NCBI GenBank assembly: GCA_031841125.1
Contig: CM063114.1
Location: 47,513,574-47,577,573, forward strand
From: Acanthococcus lagerstroemiae
Lineage: Eukaryota; Arthropoda; Insecta; Hemiptera; Eriococcidae
Direction: 5' to 3'
DNA: 64,000 nucleotides
The position numbers were made by a program, and so were the translations under genes. Position 1 is the first letter of the stretch; each line of letters opens with the position of its first letter. The notes beneath the pieces were generated by a model, which ran no database searches, was not told the origin of the DNA, and saw nothing but the letters and a program-made list of their open reading frames with translations. Below, piece after piece: positions 57,980-64,000 of this stretch.

Positions 57980-58390
57980 CTGTACACAGAGTGTTAAGGC
58001 TCCCATAAGATTTTGGGATTCCTACAAGACTTATTCAGTTCTTTAGGACTCGTTATGACTCAGTTCTTTTGAAGATTGTTCGACGCGTGAAACTCATTTT
58101 GTTCCTGCTGCGAGCCGGTAAGATTCATTCAGCTCATGTTAATATTCGCCAGATTTTATAGAACTAGGTTAAAAGTGTTGGGACTCGGATAAGATTTATT
58201 ATCTAAACTATGGTAGGAGTCAGTCACCCTCTCCGAAGATTCCTCGAGATTCATTCAGACGCTTGGAAACTTACTCAAACACTGAGAAGACTCATTCAAC
58301 TATCTTTAGAACTCGTTAAGACACCTCATGCTAGTTTAACTCATTGGAACTCTGCTCCAGTTCAGCTCTCCAGACAAGAGTGAACAAGTG
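57980..58390. repeat. Degenerate 10-11-bp periodic array, inverse orientation
   Basis: CAAGACTTATTCAGTTCTTT, GACTCGTTATGACTCAG and ATTCATTCAGACGCTTGG are the reverse-complement form of the arrays at 35-44 kb. A further block lies at 59270-59460. Confidence 0.5.
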
Positions 58391-60230
58391 TAGGGGAAAA
58401 TGTTATATCAGGTGGTAATGTATACTGATGGCTGTAAAATTATTGTAGTCAATTCGTGTAACTGATCGGCATCTCCCCAGTTGGAAGTTTGCCACTGGTT
58501 TGACTGGTTACCGCGTGAGAACTAAATTCGTTGAGGCAGTTGTGTTGCAGTCGCACAGATGAAGAACAGGATGCGAACAAATTACAGAAAACTATTTCGA
58601 GCGTGGTTATTTTCAGCGAAATTGTATCCACGTTCAATAGAATTTGTATAAGTGTGTCTGGATGACTTTGACGTTTTATACATGAACGATTTCGTTTCTG
58701 TGTCGTTCGATGCTGTGCTCGTTAAACCGATCCCATCATCGAAACACGATACTCTTCCCACAAACATAGGATATACAGCTAATTTGTAATCAAGTGTAAC
58801 TGTCGTAGTTATAAATTAGATAATCCAATTAGGTAATTGGCGCCGGTGGCTGTATTTTATGAATACATGCGGTATTGATGAATTGCCATCGTAAACGGCG
58901 TACAGTGGTAGTGATCGGAAAATTGAAAGACAATACACATCTTGGAATCAGGATGCAAACGAATTAATTGATGTATTTTTCATTTCGTGAGGCAGTTCCC
59001 CTTTAGATGTTCGATTTGAGCCGTAAACTAGGTAGCGAATGACGCTAACACCAAAACACAACGTGTCAGGTATGATGGCTCTTGTACTTGATGAAGTTTT
59101 CATACTTCGAAACTAGAACTTCGTTTTGTTCCATCTCCTAGACGAACATTTCGGCTGAAATTTCAGCGTGATCGGATTGTATGTTATTAACCTGTGCCAA
59201 ACCAAAGCTGGAACTGCGTGAAAACCTTTTTCTAGTTCTGTGTTTGTGGCAAACTTTCCAAGACTAGCGTGTAATTCTCAAAATCTTGTTTGAGACTCAA
59301 CAAGGTAGACTTGTTTAAGGTTCGCTGCAGCTCCTGAATATTAATTTACAACACTTTAGAATCTTTTGCTGTAGCTTAGAGTTCCTGTTGGAACTCTGTA
59401 AGACTCGAACAGGTTCTTGTGAGCCGCAGTAAGACTTTGCTGTTTATAAAGCATTCCTGATTTCAGCTGGTGTCTCTGAGGGGGATGCCTCATCACCGCC
59501 CCTGTTTATTCACACCCGTCTACATTAGTGCCCAATCAGAAATATGGACGGACTCAAAAGTGATAACGGGTTTTGTAGTGCTCTAGTATTGGCTTGCAGT
59601 ATTGGCTAGCTCATGTATGTAGAAGTATGGGTGTTGATGGGTTGGTACTATGCCAGCGTTTGAAAGCCAGTATAGGTTGTCAGATGTTAGCCCAGTAGGG
59701 ATTTGCGCCAAGCATTGGCTGGATAGGGGCGCAGTAATGGTCATAATAATGGATTACTCGTAATTCTCAGATTTATGCGAAGGTGTGCCCGAAATACGGT
59801 ACAGGAAGGAACTGTAAGTGCTTAATCAGTATTGATCTCCTGGTACGGATCTGTCTTGTCGTCTCCAGTTTTAAAATCTTGAAAGAAAGATTTTATGAAG
59901 GTGTATGCTGTTTAATAATAAGGTTTCTGGTATCTGCAGAGTATCTGCAATCATGACATCAGGAGTAAGAGGCATGTAGGGTGTAACAGGGAAATAGTGA
60001 AAACTATTGCATGCTTCCTTATTAATACTTTTATTATTATATCAGCTGTTGGCATAATTTCTGCTCGTTGAATGCATCGATCAGATGCACTTACCGCTGA
60101 TAATTGTAAAACCAGAAAAAGAAAAAAACCAGTGTTACTCAAAGTTACCCTAAACAGTATATAGTACATAGTTGCCGGTAATATTATCACTAGACTACAC
60201 TGGCACAGACTGTATCAATACTGACTTGTC
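58391..60230. other. Stretch without a supported gene
   Basis: Apart from the periodic block at 59270-59460, no gene or bounded repeat. CAGTATTGGCTAG-like words near 59590 may be outliers of the array that starts at about 60230. Confidence 0.4.
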
Positions 60231-62860
60231 CCTATGGTTCACTTTACACTTTAATAATCACAGCAGTATTATGCCAGTTCTGTAACTCAGTAGTATTCCA
60301 GTACTTACTGACAGTGCTACATTATTACTATATGGAAGCGTACTGTACTGCACTGACCTGACAATATAGACTAGTGTTATCATTTGGGACGTTCATCAAA
60401 TCTTGTGTTAGCACCGAAGGACTACTGAATTGCCAGTACTACGCCAGTATTGACCTCCAGCATACTATATCAGTATTGACCTGACAATATAGACTAGTGT
60501 TATCATTTGGGACGTTCAGTAAATCTTATGTTATCACCTAATGACTACTGAATTACCAGTACTACGCGAGTATTGACCTCTAGCATACTATATCAGTACT
60601 GACCTGATAGTATGGACTAGTGTTTGTTATCATTTGGGTTGTTCAGCAAATCTTGTGTTAGCACCTAATGACTACTGAATTACCAGTACTATTCCAGTAT
60701 TGATCTCCAGCATACTGAATCAGTACTGACTTGACAGTATGGACTAGTGTTATCATTTGTGATGTTTGGCCAATCTTGTGTTATTATTATAAGGGACCCA
60801 TTTATCGGCCCACAATGGTAATGTTGAATTCACGAAAGAAATATGCTGTTTGCACGAAATATATAAATGACAAGCGCAGTAACAAGTACGAAACAGAAAA
60901 AGAAAGAGTTTGAAGAAAAAATTAAACTTCAGAACGCAATATAATTCACTTACACGATAAAATAAAATACGCCCGGAATTTTAACACCTTCTACACACAA
61001 TGAAAAAAAGAGACACGATATTACTGCGCCCGAAATAAAAAGTTTAAATTCTCGGCCTCCATCATACTTGCCACAAATTTACAACTGCGCACAAATTAAT
61101 GTCAAAATCAAATTTTGGAGCAATAAAAATCTATGAATCGATTCTCCCCCTCCTCAGGAGCCACAAATTTAGATTAAGAGCCAAACCGATATCAAAAACG
61201 AATTCGTTGAGTTCGAAACCCCTCGATGATCTCGATGAGGTCATTCGCATAAATAATAGGTCTAAAAATTCCTAATGTACTGTAATAAAGGGTAATTTTT
61301 ACATGGCCACTTTTTTTGTTCTCTCAACCCGAGCCCTGAAATCCGCCCTTTCGAGCATTACCTCAGGGCTCCTCTCTATGGCGTTTCTAGAGTATTTAAG
61401 AAAAAATTCTTAATGACCGTTTTTATAGAAAATTGGATCCCTCTTAAACTCATGGATCTCCTATCTCCACGAGTATGTACGTTATCCGCGATGACGTATA
61501 ATTTTTGTGTTTAAACAACATAATATACCGTATGCAAGTCATTTCGTGATATCGATTTTAAAACTCGTCATTCAAACTTTTTTTTTCGTGACTTCACATT
61601 TCGTTCAATCACACTTTTTATTTCGTGCTATTTAATACTTCCCTTATTATAATACTGCCTTAGATTGTATATACTCGTTACAATTCGCCCAATTCGTGAG
61701 CATAGGTCTCCCCTACCTTTCCTCATGAAACTCTGTCATCCTTCCCTATGTTGTCCCAACTCTCCTGTCGATTTCGTCTCGCCACCTGGTTGCTGGTTTT
61801 CCTTTGTTTCCTCGTGCTTCTATACAGAGTTCAGTCAGACAGTCTTCTATGCCATTTGCCGTGTTTTTCCCGGGATAAGTGTCCTGCGTATCTGAATTTT
61901 AGTATTTTGACTTTATATGTGATCGTTTCCACTTTGGTCATTGCGCATAACTTTGTGTTTTTGATTTTGTCTCTAGATCTGATGTTGAAGATGCTTCTTA
62001 CCATTTTGTTTTGAGTCACATGTAATCTGTTTAGTTGAGATTTAGTCAGGGCCCAAGTCTGGGCTCTGTATGTTAAGCAGGAAGTCACACAGCTATTGAA
62101 GATTTTGATCTTTGTTTGTGATCCCATTTTACTTTTCCTGTGTTAGCATTTTTTAATAACTAAAGAATAGCCAGTACCACACCACTATTGACCAGTCAGT
62201 ATGGATCGGTGTCACGTCTGGGGTATACAGCAGATATTATGCGTTAGCATTTACGGACTACATAATCACCAGTACTAGTACACCAATATTGATCTGCTAG
62301 TACGCATCAGTAGTATTCGGTACTTACCGACAATACTGAACCTTTACAGAATTCGCCAGTATACTACATTAATACTGTCCTAACAGCTGACAATATGTAC
62401 CAGTGATGTCAATCTGGACATACAGCCAATATTGCGCCAGAGCTTCCTATGTTAAATTGTTAGTACTTCACTGATATTGACTTGCTTGTGTGGATCAATG
62501 ATAGTATCATCCCGGATATACAGCAGTATTGCATCAGTGGTGTAAATCAGTATGTTTTGCCAGAACTTATTGACAGTACTACACATTCACTGAACGACCA
62601 ATATTCTACCTATGTAGTGTCCTGGCAGTATGGACCAGTTTTATCAACCCTGAGGTACATGAAATATGTCAGCTCATTCGGACTTCTGAATTGTCCGTAT
62701 TACACTAGTATTGCCCTGCCAATATAGATCGGTAGTGGTTTTATCTCCTAGTTATGCTACAGTATTATGTGTGTAGTTCTATTCATTAATGTGCCAGCAC
62801 TTACTGACAGTACTGTACCGTTATTGATCCTCCAGTATAAGGTGTTAGTTGAGGGAGTTG
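60230..62860. repeat. Diverged 118-120-bp minisatellite, interrupted
   Basis: Between 60360 and 60780 three to four units are well conserved: GACAATATAGACTAGTGTTA, TCATTTGGGACGTTCA, GACTACTGAATTGCCAGTAC. From 62150 to 62860 the same motifs recur, strongly diverged (CCAGTCAGTATGGATCGG, ACTACATAATCACCAGTACT). The intervening 60785-62145 is unrelated and includes an RTE-like LINE piece, so it looks like an insertion. Confidence 0.7.
61660..62130 (-). mobile_element. RTE-like LINE 3' fragment inside the minisatellite
   Basis: Minus strand 62127-61831 reads KIFNSCVTSCLTYRAQTWAL, LNRLHVTQNKMVRSIFN and ILKFRYAGHLSREKHGKWHR, continuing to KPATRWRDEIDRR near 61760. These are the standard RTE C-terminal motifs (YG.ETW.L, RKM.RS.L, AGH.AR, GRPATRW.DE). 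One frame break near 61830 and a stop further on. RT core absent. Confidence 0.75.
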
Positions 62861-64000
62861 ATACGAGAAGCAGTTAGAGAGCAGAAACGATAGATCGACA
62901 GCAAGAACCTGTAGCGCCGAACAGAAGCCGCCTAGAGGGAAACATGTTTGGATGTCGAAGTGGAATCGCGAAGTGACCGGAGGGCGAACTTAAGTTTGGT
63001 CCAACAGCTTCATTCTGTATGTTGATACTTTGGGTATTTGATATAAGTGGCATCAGTTTCGGCCTTCATTATGTTTTAGTAACTGTTGCATGCTGCCAGT
63101 GCTGCGATTTCTCCAAACAAACAATCGGATTCGTTGAAGTATTCGCGCACCTTTTAATCTGACTGTCATTTAGTGACCGGGAAATTTTGTAGTCACCGTC
63201 GTTGCACGTTCATTACCTGCCAATCTGTCTGTTTTCGTCTGAAAATGAGTAAAAAATGTTCAAATAATTAATTTTTGTAAAAATCGACGTCGGTTCATTA
63301 ATCAAACAACGTTTTGACGGCCTACCTCTAATGCCGTCGACGTGCACGAAACCTCTCTCGTCGGTTTCGCTGATATTGGCATGTTTTGAAAGTGAGCTCA
63401 AACGTCGCTAATTCGTTAATTGATGAATTTTTTCCTTCATTCTTCCGATACTTCTCCTGATTCCGGTATTCATCAACGCGCTCTCCACTTTGGTCGCGTG
63501 ATTTTATCGATAGATTTTCCTGCAGTTCCAATTGGCCTGCATTTTGTAAACCCGTCGACGTATCTGTCTTTCTCCCTCCTCTCGTGATGCGTGGGAAAGG
63601 TGAACCTGAGAGCACGACTCGATCGCAAACGCTCTCCGGGTGCTCGAACTCTGCCGGACCTTTGACTCGTGGTTGGAGAGGATTTCAGGATCATGGAATT
63701 CCGAAATACCTTCGCGGTATGCTGGGTTAGAAACGAGAAAATCTACGCGCTGGTCGGTCTAGTTGGTTCTAAACACGACTCGAGGCCTCGAGTTATACGT
63801 ATACCTATATTTTTTATTCTCGAGTATTATGTACGTGAAAACAGGTTTCATTGAGCAGCTCGACAACTCGTAGTTTCGTGACGTCATCTCGTGTAATGGT
63901 AACTGTAACCATAATAGCCGGCGGGCGCAGTCAGTGCCCGGGCCCGGGTCAGCGGTACCGCGTCGCGCGTCTTCGATACCATTCACGTCCATTTCGTGGC
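62861..64000. other. CpG-rich stretch at the window edge
   Basis: GC and CpG content rise toward 64 kb, with palindromes such as GCCCGGGCCCGGG near 63940. Frames on both strands overlap and lack motifs. It could be the upstream region of a gene beyond the window. Confidence 0.35.

Noticed and set aside
1..64000. Search for CRISPR arrays, operons, phage genes, rRNA and TTAGG telomeric repeats
   Set aside because: None found. The spaced repeats present are minisatellites or transposon arms, and gene structure is eukaryotic.

Overview
The window looks like a non-coding-rich stretch of an animal nuclear genome, most likely an arthropod. It is AT-rich, with CpG-rich islands near 20.6-22.2, 27.4-27.9 and 63-64 kb. 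Gene density is low, and the one recognisable host gene is split by GT-AG introns. The mobile DNA is typical of arthropods: RTE-like and R1/LOA-like LINEs, Penelope-like GIY-YIG remnants, hAT-like and MULE-like non-autonomous elements, tRNA-derived SINEs and many fold-back MITEs. I see no bacterial operons, CRISPR arrays, phage genes or rRNA. I cannot name the species.

Region by region. At 1.1-5.5 kb (+) five exons encode the end of the catalytic domain and much of the P domain of a kexin/furin/PC2-type proprotein convertase. The catalytic serine motif is destroyed, yet every exon is open and the splice phases are consistent, so it reads as a pseudoprotease rather than a dead copy. At 7.8-10.4 kb lie a hAT-like element full of tandem repeats, an 84-bp minisatellite and a MULE-like element with a perfect 10-bp target duplication. 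At 11.7-12.5 kb (+) is the 3' exon of an unrecognised protein, proline/tryptophan-rich then lysine/serine-rich, with a poly(A) signal. A decayed RTE-like LINE occupies 13.8-16.6 kb (-). From 17 to 24.3 kb there are nested TIR elements and a possible CpG-rich promoter with first exon (21.3-21.7 kb). LINE fragments lie at 24.9-26.1, 26.9-27.4, 32.0-33.1, 50.7-51.7, 54.4-54.6 and 61.7-62.1 kb (all -), and Penelope GIY-YIG remnants at 34.7 and 40.5 kb (+).

The second half is repeat-dominated: fold-backs and an 85-bp minisatellite at 44.2-45.3 kb, a 2-kb element with very long inverted repeats and four internal hairpin modules at 48.5-50.6 kb, and a diverged minisatellite at 60.2-62.9 kb. A degenerate array with roughly 10-11-bp periodicity recurs in at least ten places, often next to one hAT-like family.

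Only two loci (1.1-5.5 and 11.7-12.5 kb) can be supported as host protein-coding genes. They show no visible functional link. Everything about families rests on reading translations by eye; no database search was run.
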